From an uncultured Pseudomonadales bacterium (lineage in GTDB: Bacteria > Pseudomonadota > Gammaproteobacteria > Pseudomonadales > Porticoccaceae), in assembly GCA_943788445.1 (NCBI GenBank), contig CALSQH010000012.1, positions 1 through 42,165 on the forward strand: a stretch of DNA of 42,165 nucleotides. Direction: 5' to 3'. Under the pieces are notes generated by a model. The model was given only the letters and a program-made list of their open reading frames with translations, made no database searches and was not told the DNA's origin. Of the stretch, positions 1 through 8,216 are shown one piece after another (position 1 is the first letter of the stretch; each line of letters opens with the position of its first letter). The position numbers and the translations under genes are program-made.

Positions 1-68
1 ATAAGAGTTAGATTTATTTAGCATATAAATCAATAATTTAGTAGTTTCACGCTGGTTTCACACTTCAG

Positions 69-94
69 AAAACCCCTTGATATACAAGGGTTTT
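69..94. terminator. Possible hairpin terminator near left edge
   Basis: An inverted repeat has arms CCCTTG (74-79) and CAAGGG (85-90), loop ATATA, and flanking runs of A on the left and T on the right. It has the form of a small bidirectional rho-independent terminator. No gene ending is visible to its left inside the window, so the assignment rests on structure alone. Confidence 0.35.
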
Positions 95-103
95 CATTTT
101 ATC

Positions 104-182
104 GTTTCACAGAATGTTTCACAGAATGTTTCACAGAATGTTTCACAGAATGTTTCACAGAATGTTTCACAGAATGTTTCAC
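104..182. repeat. 12-bp minisatellite (about 6.6 copies of AGAATGTTTCAC)
   Basis: Six perfect head-to-tail copies of AGAATGTTTCAC occupy 111-182, preceded by a partial copy GTTTCAC at 104-110. Two more isolated GTTTCAC words lie at 44-50 and 55-61. The array ends about 100 bp before the start of an integrase fragment. Regularly spaced short direct repeats beside a tyrosine recombinase gene can be arm-type recombinase sites, but slippage expansion of a non-functional sequence is equally possible. The repeat has no inverted symmetry. Confidence 0.9.
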
Positions 183-280
183 ACCAGAGACACTATTGCG
201 TGTCGTAGGGAACGTCTGTGACTACGAACAAAAAGACTGATGCCGAATAGTTACTTGGGGATAGGGGAGAAATCTACCGA

Positions 281-712
281 ATGTCCCGAAGTGGTGACGT
301 GTATCAGTGCCGCATCTGGGTGCCAGATGAAAGGAAATACGTTCGTAAATCCCTCAAGACTACCGACCAGGCAACTGCGAAACAAAGAGGTGAGAAACTC
401 ATACTGGAAACTCTGAGTGATGTTGCCTCAGGTAGAAAACTATTCGGTATTATTCTGGGTGATTTGGTTGATAAGTTCCTTGATTACCGATGGAAAGACG
501 TAGAGAACGGAACAATCACAGAGGCTCCTTTCAACACTATCCAATCACAGTGTCGTGCATTACTTAGAACCAAACCTCGTTCCGTAAAGATTGCTGAGTT
601 GGACGAAAATAGTTTCCACGAATGGAGACAGATTCAACTGAAAAAATCAACCCGCGAGCTTAGCTTGATTCAGGCCTGTGCAATAGTTTCAGCGAAGTTT
701 TGTGCTTACTGA
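281..712 (+). pseudogene. Tyrosine recombinase/integrase, N-terminal fragment
   Basis: The first ~125 residues resemble the N-terminal part of phage-type integrases: a short beta-strand DNA-contact region (VYQCRIWVPDERKYVRKSL), then an 'RGEKLI' helix and a SAM-like core-binding segment. The catalytic C-terminal domain (R...HxxR...Y) is absent. Coding similarity stops near residue 125. The frame then runs through the 3' end of the convergent TetR gene and stops at 712. Intact relatives are usually 350-450 residues, so this is about a third of a gene. The start is the ATG at 281, with AGGGGAGA upstream. It probably marks the edge of a formerly mobile segment whose remainder was deleted. Confident as an integrase-like fragment, less so about the family. 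Confidence 0.7.
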
Positions 713-1298
713 CTACTGCTTCCAAACTGGCTAAAATCATGATGACTGTGATGTCTTCAATCTCCTGCAGTGAAATATCATGACTCGTTATATAGTGGCC
801 CGCTGCTGCCGGAAGTCCATAGGATATATCTACCACGGGAAGGGCTATGGACATATCGATTTGGAAGTTTTCGCTGAAAATTCTGGCTATATATTCAACA
901 GCAGAATCACGACTATATTCGGTGGGATCGCCATTATTGGCAACGGAAGGTTCTGCCGCCAATCTGTCGATTAACGGGCCATGTTCTTTTATGTAGACAA
1001 GGTATACATGGGTGACACGCCTGACGAGCTGCTCTAGGGTCTTGCCACTCTCAGCTGCCTCAAACTGCAATTTTCTTAAGTGCCGATACTCGCGCGTCAA
1101 TAGTTCTTGTAAAACCAGTGTTACATTGGGGTAATAATTGTAAACCAGTGCTTTGCTGACTCCTGCTTCTTTGCCGAGGCGCTCCATATTGACTGCAGAC
1201 ACGCCCTCGGCGGAAATCAGCCTTGCGGCGTGATCCAGAATCATAGATTTTCTAGCATTCGGGGACAGCCTACTGCGTGTTTTTTTCTCTATTGTCAT
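660..1298 (-). CDS. TetR/AcrR family transcriptional regulator (type A, copy 1)
   Basis: A 212-residue protein with an N-terminal TetR helix-turn-helix at about residues 15-60 (RKSMILDHAARLISAEGVSA, then ERLGKEAGVSKALVYNYYP) and an all-helical ligand-binding domain. TetR proteins act as dimers, normally repressing until a small ligand binds. I chose the ATG at 1298 over an in-frame GTG at 1307 because the paralogue at 18222-18878 starts at the equivalent place. The two share long stretches, including SKALVYNY and LLTREYRHLR. It is divergent from the truncated TonB receptor, and its 3' end overlaps the integrase fragment, so the island junction lies just past its stop. Its targets are not visible directly; it is one of four candidates to bind the 23-bp repeats found across the window. 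Confidence 0.9.
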   Translation of the reverse strand: MTIEKKTRSRLSPNARKSMILDHAARLISAEGVSAVNMERLGKEAGVSKALVYNYYPNVTLVLQELLTREYRHLRKLQFEAAESGKTLEQLVRRVTHVYLVYIKEHGPLIDRLAAEPSVANNGDPTEYSRDSAVEYIARIFSENFQIDMSIALPVVDISYGLPAAAGHYITSHDISLQEIEDITVIMILASLEAVVSKHKTSLKLLHRPESS

Positions 1299-1671
1299 GA
1301 TTGCCACAATAAGTTTCGTCTAGTAAACCCGAATTTTATCATGAACTCGTAGAGTTTGATCTCCCAAGCGAATGTTTATTTGGTGTTTTTTCGATCCAAA
1401 ATTAAACGATATTATAATAAAGTTTAGTATTAAGAGGATGCTCAAAAAATATAATAAAGCTATTAAATACAGGTAGTTGAATAACAATACATAGCTTATA
1501 AGATGGATTTCTCTGTCAGTTAAGTAGAATTTGTGAGGAATTAGCAGTTTACTTCCCAGTTAATTTCTTAATATTCTAATACAAGCATAAAAATAAAAAT
1601 AAAAATGAGTGATGCGGCAAATTTCCAGTAAACCCGCAAGCAGCTTACTAGTAAAATAAGAGGGTACATCG
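1299..1671. other. Divergent intergenic region with operator half-sites
   Basis: This 370-bp AT-rich gap separates the TetR gene from the broken TonB receptor. It holds two copies of TATAATAA (1413-1420 and 1450-1457) and a TTAGTATT word (1424-1431). These match half-sites of the 23-bp repeat found elsewhere, but no complete site with the 7-bp spacer is present. I see no gene. Confidence 0.5.
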
Positions 1672-1995
1672 ATGAAATATAGGTACACAACGCTGAGTTT
1701 GGCCATGGCCAGTTCACTGCTACTAACCCCCAATCTCAGTACTGCCGAAGGTCTGACTGTCCTTGAGGAAATAGTAGTTACGGCTAGGAAGCAAAATGAG
1801 AGTCTGGTCGATACACCGGTTGCGGTATCTGTAATAGGCGCTGAATTCTTCGAACAGACTGGGTTTAATTCGATGGCTGACATCGTCAAATTTGTGCCTG
1901 GTTTTGACTACTTTCCCACTAACACCACTCGTGCCAATGGCACCAGAATTCGCGGCATATCCACCTTAATGCATTTTACCTCTCCTAAAAGATAA
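1672..1995 (+). pseudogene. TonB-dependent receptor, N-terminal fragment
   Basis: The fragment encodes a signal peptide (residues ~1-25, ending LSTA), a TonB-box-like segment (VLEEIVVTARK) and the first part of the plug domain (DTPVAVSV, then FVPGFDYF and RIRGIST). Homology breaks off at about 1966 and the frame stops at 1995. Full receptors are about 700-900 residues, so the rest of the plug and the whole barrel are gone. It has a good ribosome-binding site (AGAGGG, about 8 nt before the ATG). The intact receptor at 19456 has the same TonB box and plug start (EEILVTAQK, DTPVAVSV). Both receptors lie next to a type A TetR gene, so this was probably the receptor of a sister module. The 250 bp after it contain no recognisable gene. 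Confidence 0.85.
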
Positions 1996-2245
1996 TTTTT
2001 CTAGCGATACTAATTAATTCCGCGTCGACCCTTGCGGAGCTGCATGTAGTTCAGTAATGGCCTAATAGGGTCGCGGCGTGATTTCCTCGAGAAACGGCCA
2101 GGGTGAGGTCATCAATTGCACCATACCTATCCCGATCAGGTCTTCGAAGTGAGTTTAATTCTGCATGGTGTAGAGGCCTTTGAAAGCCTGAGAGCGAATT
2201 CGCGCGGCGACCAGTCTCGGCTGGCCGCGCACGGTTAGGGAAGTA

Positions 2246-3424
2246 CTACAGGCCCATGTAATATTCGAAGTTCTTACTGTAGAAGTTGTCCAATTCCTCT
2301 GGGGTAGCGTCTACAGCGTTGAGGCTACGTTCAAAGTCACCGAAGGGGTCGCTGCCACCCTCTGGGTGAGGATAGTCTGTATTGAACATTAGAATGTCTT
2401 TGCCAACATTACGTAAAATCCAGCCGGCATCTTCCATGTGCAGGGGCGCGACGCGAACCTGCCTCTGAATATACTCTGATGGTTTTAAAGAAAGCTTGTC
2501 TAAGCTAGTGTCAAACTTTCCCAGGTGAAAACGGCCAATGTCCAAGTTGGCGAGTGTGGTAGGAAGCCAATTGGCGCCTAGCTCTATAAGGCCGACCTTC
2601 AGGCGCGGGAAGCGCTCGAGAACACCATGGTAGATCATACAGGTTAGCCATCGTTCTATGGCGTGGTGCAATACAGGTATGTCATGGGCTTTGGTGCTTT
2701 CTATGTTGAATGGGTTCCCTTTTAGCTCACGCTCTTCACCGGTATTCATATACTCGGGTGGCATGTTTACCCCGCTACCGATATGCAGGGTGAGTGCCAC
2801 GCCTGCTTCCTGCATCATCGCCCAGAGAGGGTCGTAGTCCAGATGAGAGGGTGCGCGGCCTTCGACGGAATCCGCAATGATCCAGATTGAGCGAATGCCA
2901 AGCTTCAACGCTTTTTTAAGGCACTCTTGTGCGCGCTTTGGATCGTTCAGGGGTACATGGCCTACTGCCAGCATGCGAGGATCATCGGCGCAAAAGTCTG
3001 CCATACCACGATTCAATGCGTCTGCGCCGCCATACATTAAGTCCATGTCAGAGGTGCGCGAAAAACGCGCCATTGCGATGCTGGGAAAGATCAGCTGCGA
3101 GCTGATACCCATTATATTCAGTGACTCACTCCTTTCTTCCTTCTTGGTCGCACCGAAGGCTGCCCACATATTGAGCTTTTCCTTCGCGCCAAAGATGTTA
3201 GCTTTCAGCGTTTCTGTCAGCTCAGGATCATTGCCTGCTAGGCGGTTATCGGCCTGATCTATAATTCGCTTGAATAAAGGATTGTCTGTCGTTAATCGGC
3301 TGGGCTTCAGATTGGCTTTAACGTATTCGCTGGAATAGCTCTCAAGCCAGCCAGGATATTCGATGATGTGACTGTCAGCGTCATGAATGATTCTGCCGTT
3401 GCGGTGTGATTGCTGTGTGCTCAT
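2246..3424 (-). CDS. Amidohydrolase family protein (COG2159, ACMSD-like fold), copy 1
   Basis: A 392-residue cytoplasmic TIM-barrel metalloenzyme of the amidohydrolase-2 family. This family includes ACMSD, gamma-resorcylate decarboxylase and LigW-type decarboxylases, plus many uncharacterised hydrolases. Metal-ligand candidates are D17 and H19 in HDADSH, H214 in LTLHIGSG, and D350 in FNTDYPHPEGG. It is a close paralogue of the gene at 40493-41680 and a more distant one of 29937-31097. A GAGG sequence lies about 11 nt before the ATG. A copy of the 23-bp inverted repeat ends 29 bp upstream of the start codon, a position suited to repression. The substrate is unknown; decarboxylation or C-C hydrolysis of an aromatic or ring-cleavage acid is the family-based guess. 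A strong GC hairpin lies just beyond the stop (2202-2230) but has no T-run. Confidence 0.9.
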   Translation of the reverse strand: MSTQQSHRNGRIIHDADSHIIEYPGWLESYSSEYVKANLKPSRLTTDNPLFKRIIDQADNRLAGNDPELTETLKANIFGAKEKLNMWAAFGATKKEERSESLNIMGISSQLIFPSIAMARFSRTSDMDLMYGGADALNRGMADFCADDPRMLAVGHVPLNDPKRAQECLKKALKLGIRSIWIIADSVEGRAPSHLDYDPLWAMMQEAGVALTLHIGSGVNMPPEYMNTGEERELKGNPFNIESTKAHDIPVLHHAIERWLTCMIYHGVLERFPRLKVGLIELGANWLPTTLANLDIGRFHLGKFDTSLDKLSLKPSEYIQRQVRVAPLHMEDAGWILRNVGKDILMFNTDYPHPEGGSDPFGDFERSLNAVDATPEELDNFYSKNFEYYMGL

Positions 3425-3453
3425 TTTCGTGAATCCTCAGTTTGCGTTTTTTC

Positions 3454-3476
3454 TTATTATATAAACACTACACTAA
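3454..3476 (-). promoter_or_regulatory. Candidate 23-bp operator, site 1
   Basis: Arms are TTATTATA and TACACTAA with spacer TAAACAC, matching TTATTATA-N7-TATAATAA at 14 of 16 arm positions. On the minus strand the TTATTATA arm reads TATAATAA, which could serve as a -10 box. A TTTACT hexamer sits 16 bp before that TATAAT. The site ends 29 bp before the amidohydrolase start. Confidence 0.6.
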
Positions 3477-3733
3477 AAGTAAAGGGTGATTGTGTATGTT
3501 TTTCAGCCGCTGCAACTACTGACATCCCGTGGGTTCCTCTAACTACTTAGTACTTTGTTTGATCAATAAATACACTGGATATAGAGCTTTTTGGCATTCA
3601 GCAGGCTCTTTCTAATGGGCTAACCTGTTCCTGAGTTTTAGGCATTTCGAAAAAGCCATGGCATATTTCCACAACAATATGGCGAGGTACCTCAAGAGCG
3701 AAATGCCAAATTTCTCTTGCAATTTTTTCTTCT

Positions 3734-3756
3734 CTATTATAACTTTTGTAAAATAG
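3734..3756 (+). promoter_or_regulatory. Candidate 23-bp operator, site 2
   Basis: Arms are CTATTATA and TAAAATAG with spacer ACTTTTG; the arms are complementary at 7 of 8 positions and match the shared consensus at 13 of 16. It lies in the 566-bp divergent gap between the amidohydrolase and the GPH transporter, 234 bp before the transporter start. Apart from sites 1 and 2 I see nothing in this gap (3425-3990). Confidence 0.5.
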
Positions 3757-3990
3757 TGGACATTAGAGCACGGCCATTTATAGAGGCTCCGCGCGCGCCG
3801 CGATCGTGTCAGCGAGGGGGTAACTCTCATTGAAGAGAAGAATAACTGACGCCATAAATGGCGCAATAAGGGGCTGTTAATGTTTGATGTGGTTACTAAT
3901 AGTGACGTAAACAGCAATTCACTTTTTCGACGAAGCGCAGTGAAAAATACTGGCTTTAACCGATTTAGTAACCAGTAGCAGAGAGGCAAA

Positions 3991-5466
3991 ATGGAAACTA
4001 CACGAACACCTTTGCCAATTAGGACTACGCTAGCTTATGGAATCGGGGAGGTGGGAGAGGTTGTTTTCCTAGGCATGTTTAACACCTTTATCGTCATTTA
4101 CTACAATCAGGCAATAGGTCTTTCCAATTCGTTGATAGGCACTGCGATTATGCTCGCTACGATCGGCGACGCAATCTCCGACCCTATGGTTGGGATGATT
4201 TCTGATCGCTGGCGTTCGCGGCTAGGCAGGCGCCACCCCTTTCTCTTTGCCGCTCCTATTCCACTGGCTGTCTCTCTGTACGCAATTTTCAGTCCGCCAG
4301 ATTTTCTAACCGGGGGCGTTGCAGGTGAACCCAATCAGCTATGGCTGTTTGCCTGGTTAGCTGTTTGGACTATATGTGGGCGCTTGTTCGTCACGCTGTA
4401 TACCATCCCTCATCATGCATTAGGTGCTGAGCTGGCCAAGAACCCCAATGAGCGCTCAAGGCTTTTCAGTTCGAACGCGATCATTGGGTATGTATCCGGC
4501 GCGCTCTTTTCCTTCACAGTCTGGGGCTTTTTTCTCAGTGGCGAAAGTATGTTGGCTGACGGGTCCGTTATACCTAAACACCTGGACGCGTCGGCCTATC
4601 CACCCGTGGTTATAACCGCCTGCGCGATTATCTTGGTGATGATAAATCTTAGTGCTCTTGGTACGGTGGATCGCGTGCCCTATCTAAGTTCGGTAGCTAA
4701 AAGTGACGCGCGAAGATCGCTCTTAAGTTTCTATCGAGAGATGATCACGGTTTTCGCCAATCCCAACTATACCTTTTTGATGATTGGGTTTTTCTTGCTC
4801 ATGATTTCAGTTGGGCTTAGTGACACTTTGTCGGTCTTTATCGCAACCTATTTTTGGGAATTTAAACCTGAGCAAATCAAATGGTTCGGCCTGATGGGAG
4901 TCCCGGCCATTATCATCGGTGCGACTGTGTCTCCGGGTTTGATGAGAAAATTTGACCGTAAGCCGGTGCTGATCGGTGGGCTTCTGGGTTTATTGATAAT
5001 TGGTCCGGTACCCTTAGTTTTGCGCTTATTCGATTTGATGCCCGCCAATGGGTCTGAACATTTGCTCCCAATAGTAATTGCTAGTGCAATGGTTTCGGTG
5101 ATGTGCGCCGCCGCGGGAGCCGTTGCGATGATGTCGATCTTGGGTGACATAGCGGATGAAAACGAGTTGCTGATTGGTCTGCGACAGGAAGGATTGATCT
5201 ATTCAGCCCGCGCTTTCTTCGCAAAAGCATCCAACTCAGCGGGTCACTTTTTTGGTGGCATATTTCTAGATGTGTATATTGTTTTTCCCTTTGATGCGGT
5301 GCCCGGTGAAGTCGACGCTGATGTCATCTGGCGTTTGGGTTTGTTCGCTGGACCAATCATGTGCATCGCAGGCTTTTGTGCGCTGCCATTCTATGCGCGC
5401 TATCGACTCACTCGAGCCAAACACCTCGAGATCCTGAAGAAGTTAGAAAAAACTTCCCCGCGTTGA
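3991..5466 (+). CDS. MFS transporter, GPH (glycoside-pentoside-hexuronide) type, copy 1
   Basis: A 491-residue inner-membrane carrier with about 12 hydrophobic segments. Family marks include the early loop SRLGRRHPF (residues ~70-80) and the late motif ADENELLIGLRQEG followed by SARAFFAKAS (residues ~387-415), typical of the MelB/GPH family of cation-coupled symporters. It has a clear ribosome-binding site (GAGAGG, 5 nt before ATG). It is a close paralogue of 31182-32717, and both lie near a COG2159 amidohydrolase. In catabolic islands of this kind such carriers often take up non-sugar substrates, so sugar transport should not be assumed. A 23-bp operator candidate lies 234 bp upstream. Confidence 0.9.
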   Translation: METTRTPLPIRTTLAYGIGEVGEVVFLGMFNTFIVIYYNQAIGLSNSLIGTAIMLATIGDAISDPMVGMISDRWRSRLGRRHPFLFAAPIPLAVSLYAIFSPPDFLTGGVAGEPNQLWLFAWLAVWTICGRLFVTLYTIPHHALGAELAKNPNERSRLFSSNAIIGYVSGALFSFTVWGFFLSGESMLADGSVIPKHLDASAYPPVVITACAIILVMINLSALGTVDRVPYLSSVAKSDARRSLLSFYREMITVFANPNYTFLMIGFFLLMISVGLSDTLSVFIATYFWEFKPEQIKWFGLMGVPAIIIGATVSPGLMRKFDRKPVLIGGLLGLLIIGPVPLVLRLFDLMPANGSEHLLPIVIASAMVSVMCAAAGAVAMMSILGDIADENELLIGLRQEGLIYSARAFFAKASNSAGHFFGGIFLDVYIVFPFDAVPGEVDADVIWRLGLFAGPIMCIAGFCALPFYARYRLTRAKHLEILKKLEKTSPR

Positions 5467-5598
5467 CAAAGTATCTACGATTCAAACTTGCAACGGTAAT
5501 AGCTCAGTATGGAAGACGCACTTTTACAAATTAGTCTGATGCTGGTTCCCTAAAGGTAATTCACGGCGCCTAGTGAAGCCAGTGAGAGGAGGATAGTG

Positions 5599-5802
5599 AT
5601 GTGCATGGATACTTCTAAATTTCTACCAAACCTTCTTGGTTCATTAAGCGCAGCTTTATTTTGGACAGTGTTGCGAACCCGGGTCAAGACTAAAAAATCA
5701 GATTTAACCAACCCTCATCTTTTGGAAACTGGAAAAAATAATGAAACAAACCAAGCCAAAGTTACATTTAGTTGTCGCCACTGTTATGTTTGCACTTACT
5801 AG
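5599..5802 (+). CDS. Possible small membrane protein, unrecognised
   Basis: A 67-codon frame begins at ATG 5599 (a GTG lies directly before it) and follows an unusually good Shine-Dalgarno sequence (GAGAGGAGG, 5584-5592). Residues ~7-24 (FLPNLLGSLSAALFWTVL) could span a membrane; the rest is polar and then cysteine-bearing. Its last 62 nt overlap the start of the beta-lactamase-like gene in another frame, so translation could be coupled. I do not recognise it and no paralogue is visible in the window. It may be a leader peptide or chance. Confidence 0.25.
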   Translation: MCMDTSKFLPNLLGSLSAALFWTVLRTRVKTKKSDLTNPHLLETGKNNETNQAKVTFSCRHCYVCTY

Positions 5803-7093
5803 CATGGCGTATGGTAAAGGATCGAGCGACTTTTCTTCACTCTCAGATTTTGATAGTCACATTCTCAATGCGGATCTCGATCCCAAGAAATTGATGTCGC
5901 TTGAAAAGCGTATGCACAAATTTGTGGCTGATGGAGAGACCATGGGGATCGCTACTCTGCTCGTGAGCAATGGCAAAGTCGCCAGCTATGCTCAGGCTGG
6001 TGTGCGTGATATTGTCAAAGGCGAGCCTATTACTCAAGATACTATTTATCGTATTTACTCTATGAGTAAACCAATTACAGGTGTGGCGATGATGATGCTC
6101 TATGAGCAAGGTGAGTTTTCACTTTCTGACCCGGTCTCAAAATTTATTCCTGAATTCGAAAGCCTTGAGGTTGTAAGGAGCTATGACAAAGACGGAAGCT
6201 TCGAGTTAGAGCCGCTTGAGCGGCAACCAACTATGCAGGAGCTAATGAGTCACACCGCGGGCTTTGCCTATGGCTTCTCTGGCATGGATCCTGCAAACGT
6301 CGAGTATAGGAAACAAGATGTTTTAGGGTCCTCTGATCTGCAAAGCCTTGTCAATAAAGTCGCAAGCGCTCCGCTAATGCACAAACCCGGCACCAAATGG
6401 GAATATTCAATTTCTGTTGATCTTCAAGGCGCTATTATTGAGCGAATTACTGGTATGACCCTGAGTGAATACCTCGATAAGAAATTGTTTACTCCTCTCG
6501 GAATGACAGACACAGCGTTCTACGTTTCCCCCGACAAGGCAGACCGCCTTGCCGATTTGTTTGCCTATCACCCAATTACCCAAACTCTTCAGAGAATGCC
6601 GTTCAGTGAGCCAGATTACAATTTGTTGGGCGATATTTCGTACAGCAAAGAGACTCGTGGAATGGAGTCCGGGGGTGGGGGCCTCGTTTCAACAATGGCC
6701 GACTACGCACGATTCTGTCAAATGCTGATCAACGGCGGAACGCTGAACGGTGTTCGTGTCATTACCGAAGAAAGTGTCAAATTGATGAGTACCAATATAT
6801 TGAGCGCGGGGCAAAAGGTAGACATTGATGGTGATCTTAGCAGTGCACAAAGGGACCGCCTTGGATTTGGTCTAAATGTTGGCATCATCATGGGTGCAGA
6901 ATCTAACAAATCGAAATATGGCAATGGTAGCTATTACTGGGGGGGCGCGGCGGGTACCTGGTTTTGGATTGATCCAGTTAATAACCTCTTTTTCATCGGG
7001 ATGATCCAGCGCTTTCCTAAAGGCCCCCAAAGCGAAAATCCCGATTTTCGAGGAGTCTCTCACCAGTTTGTATATGATGCGTTGGTGCAATAA
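5741..7093 (+). CDS. Class C beta-lactamase-like serine hydrolase (esterase/EstB type)
   Basis: A 450-residue secreted or periplasmic serine hydrolase with a signal peptide (cleavage near SMAYG, residue ~25). The catalytic SxxK motif is S107-M-S-K110, the YxS/N motif is Y222-S-I-S225, and a GGAAGT stretch near residue 405 replaces the KTG box. This pattern is common in family VIII carboxylesterases and other non-penicillin-cleaving members, so ester or lactone hydrolysis is likelier than antibiotic resistance. It follows the GPH carrier after 274 bp with no visible terminator. A degenerate paralogue sits at 39610-40361, downstream of the DUF3604 gene, so the pairing of such an esterase with an amidohydrolase recurs in this island. 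Confidence 0.88.
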   Translation: MKQTKPKLHLVVATVMFALTSMAYGKGSSDFSSLSDFDSHILNADLDPKKLMSLEKRMHKFVADGETMGIATLLVSNGKVASYAQAGVRDIVKGEPITQDTIYRIYSMSKPITGVAMMMLYEQGEFSLSDPVSKFIPEFESLEVVRSYDKDGSFELEPLERQPTMQELMSHTAGFAYGFSGMDPANVEYRKQDVLGSSDLQSLVNKVASAPLMHKPGTKWEYSISVDLQGAIIERITGMTLSEYLDKKLFTPLGMTDTAFYVSPDKADRLADLFAYHPITQTLQRMPFSEPDYNLLGDISYSKETRGMESGGGGLVSTMADYARFCQMLINGGTLNGVRVITEESVKLMSTNILSAGQKVDIDGDLSSAQRDRLGFGLNVGIIMGAESNKSKYGNGSYYWGGAAGTWFWIDPVNNLFFIGMIQRFPKGPQSENPDFRGVSHQFVYDALVQ

Positions 7094-7545
7094 GTTATAA
7101 ATTATTCACAGACATATTTCGTGTGGATACGAGAAGCGATTCACATGAACCAACACAGCGTCGATTGCAAAAATGACAGGGGCCAGCGGGTTAGGAGCCA
7201 TATTGCCAGCTATGGCGTCTGCATTGAGAGGTGCGCCAAGTGAAAAAGCATGACTCTTTCGCGCTCGTGATTCAGCGAGCCGGATACTGACGGGAATGAC
7301 AGTTTAGGTCGCAGCGAGATAGCTGCGTATTTACGGTATTGGTTGTAAAACATAATACTTGGCTGGTGGCGCGAGTGGACTATTGAAAAGTTATAGGTCG
7401 ATGGCTATTCCAGTATCAGCCTGCGGCCTGTCAGAAGCACCATTGTCAGCGTAGCTTCTTTCTTTTAAGTTTTGTCGCGCAGTTTTTTGGAATGGAGCGA
7501 GGTTTAAGTTGCTACATAGCCTAATGCTTTTCGCTCCATAAGACC
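7094..7545. other. Gene-free stretch
   Basis: These 450 bp lie between two converging genes. I see no convincing gene, repeat or terminator here; open frames are short and lack ribosome-binding sites. Confidence 0.5.
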
Positions 7546-8016
7546 TTATAGGAAAAAAGCTTTTTTTCTCAGAATGATCTGGTGCCCGCCCACCAGCATC
7601 GGCAAGCTGACGCAAACCACCGAGGCCACAAAAGATATTCCATAACTAATGAATGGAAGTTCAACCAAATACCCGGACACAAAAACCGTCAGCAAGCCCA
7701 TGTAAGACCATACCAGTGCCAAAAAATGCCAGTAGCGCCAGTTGAGCTGGCTTTTCCATAGGGCGAGGCAAAGCAACGCGGCCAGGGTGAGGGCTAAAAG
7801 ACTGTAGGCCAGAACGTGAAAGGGGCCAAAATGAAAGAGCTTGACCAAGAGCAGAGCCATTACATTAACGAGCAACATTAGCGGGATATATAAAAGGGTA
7901 GCGATCTTTGAAATCTGCTTAGATCTTGTTTGAAAAAGAACATAGCCTCCCGCTAATATCGCCAAAACAGAAAGTACGGTGTGGCTTGTTCCGAAAATAG
8001 AGAAAAATATGACCAT
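7546..8016 (-). CDS. DUF2306-like integral membrane protein
   Basis: A 156-residue protein with four or five hydrophobic segments (starting at about residues 10, 38, 65, 98 and 128). The TSHTVLSVLAILAGGYVLF start, the HVLAYSLLALTLAALLC segment and the overall size and spacing resemble the DUF2306 group of predicted membrane proteins, whose function is not established. The ATG at 8016 has an AAGG sequence 6 nt upstream. It is divergent from the GH2 gene with 200 bp between them. That gap carries a 23-bp operator candidate whose symmetry could affect either gene. Link to the catabolic genes is not evident. Confidence 0.6.
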   Translation of the reverse strand: MVIFFSIFGTSHTVLSVLAILAGGYVLFQTRSKQISKIATLLYIPLMLLVNVMALLLVKLFHFGPFHVLAYSLLALTLAALLCLALWKSQLNWRYWHFLALVWSYMGLLTVFVSGYLVELPFISYGISFVASVVCVSLPMLVGGHQIILRKKAFFL

Positions 8017-8127
8017 TTGCCTTAAAGACCTCTTAGTTGCTTCGTCAGTGCTATCGCTAAACCCAAAGCCGACCTTGGTGAAACTGGGGCGGGCTGAGAT
8101 TACAGCAATTAAATAGTAGATTTTCTT

Positions 8128-8150
8128 TTATTATAAGTAATGTATAATAG
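8128..8150 (+). promoter_or_regulatory. Candidate 23-bp operator, site 3
   Basis: Arms are TTATTATA and TATAATAG with spacer AGTAATG, matching the consensus at 15 of 16 arm positions. It lies 66 bp before the GH2 start codon. The right arm contains a perfect -10 hexamer TATAAT, although no good -35 lies 17 bp upstream of it. Confidence 0.65.
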
Positions 8151-8216
8151 CGATGCAATTATGTTTAACAAAGCCCTATATAGCGCCCTTAATTTACTGG
8201 TTTCAAGGTAATTCAT

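Noticed and set aside
104..182. CRISPR array
   Set aside because: The units are 12 bp and perfectly contiguous with no spacers, and no cas genes are present.
1413..1457. Full 23-bp operator upstream of the broken TonB receptor
   Set aside because: Only isolated half-sites are present; no pair of arms has the 7-bp spacing.
2202..2230. GC-rich hairpin just past the first amidohydrolase, as a terminator
   Set aside because: The stem is strong (GCGCGG/CCGCGC plus CCAG/CTGG), but no T-run follows in the direction of transcription.
2062..2240. Minus-strand frame reading like a protein tail (for example DLIGIGMVQLM and SPWPFLEEITPRPY), beyond the first amidohydrolase
   Set aside because: It contains an internal stop, has no start codon or ribosome-binding site, and the plus strand also gives protein-like frames. 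It may be a gene remnant, but I cannot support a family.
3612..3989. 125-codon minus-strand frame between the first amidohydrolase and carrier genes
   Set aside because: It has no ribosome-binding site or recognisable motif, and it covers the operator and likely promoter region of the carrier.
5741..7093. Antibiotic-resistance beta-lactamase
   Set aside because: The YxS motif in place of YxN, the lack of a KTG box and the catabolic neighbourhood fit an esterase better.
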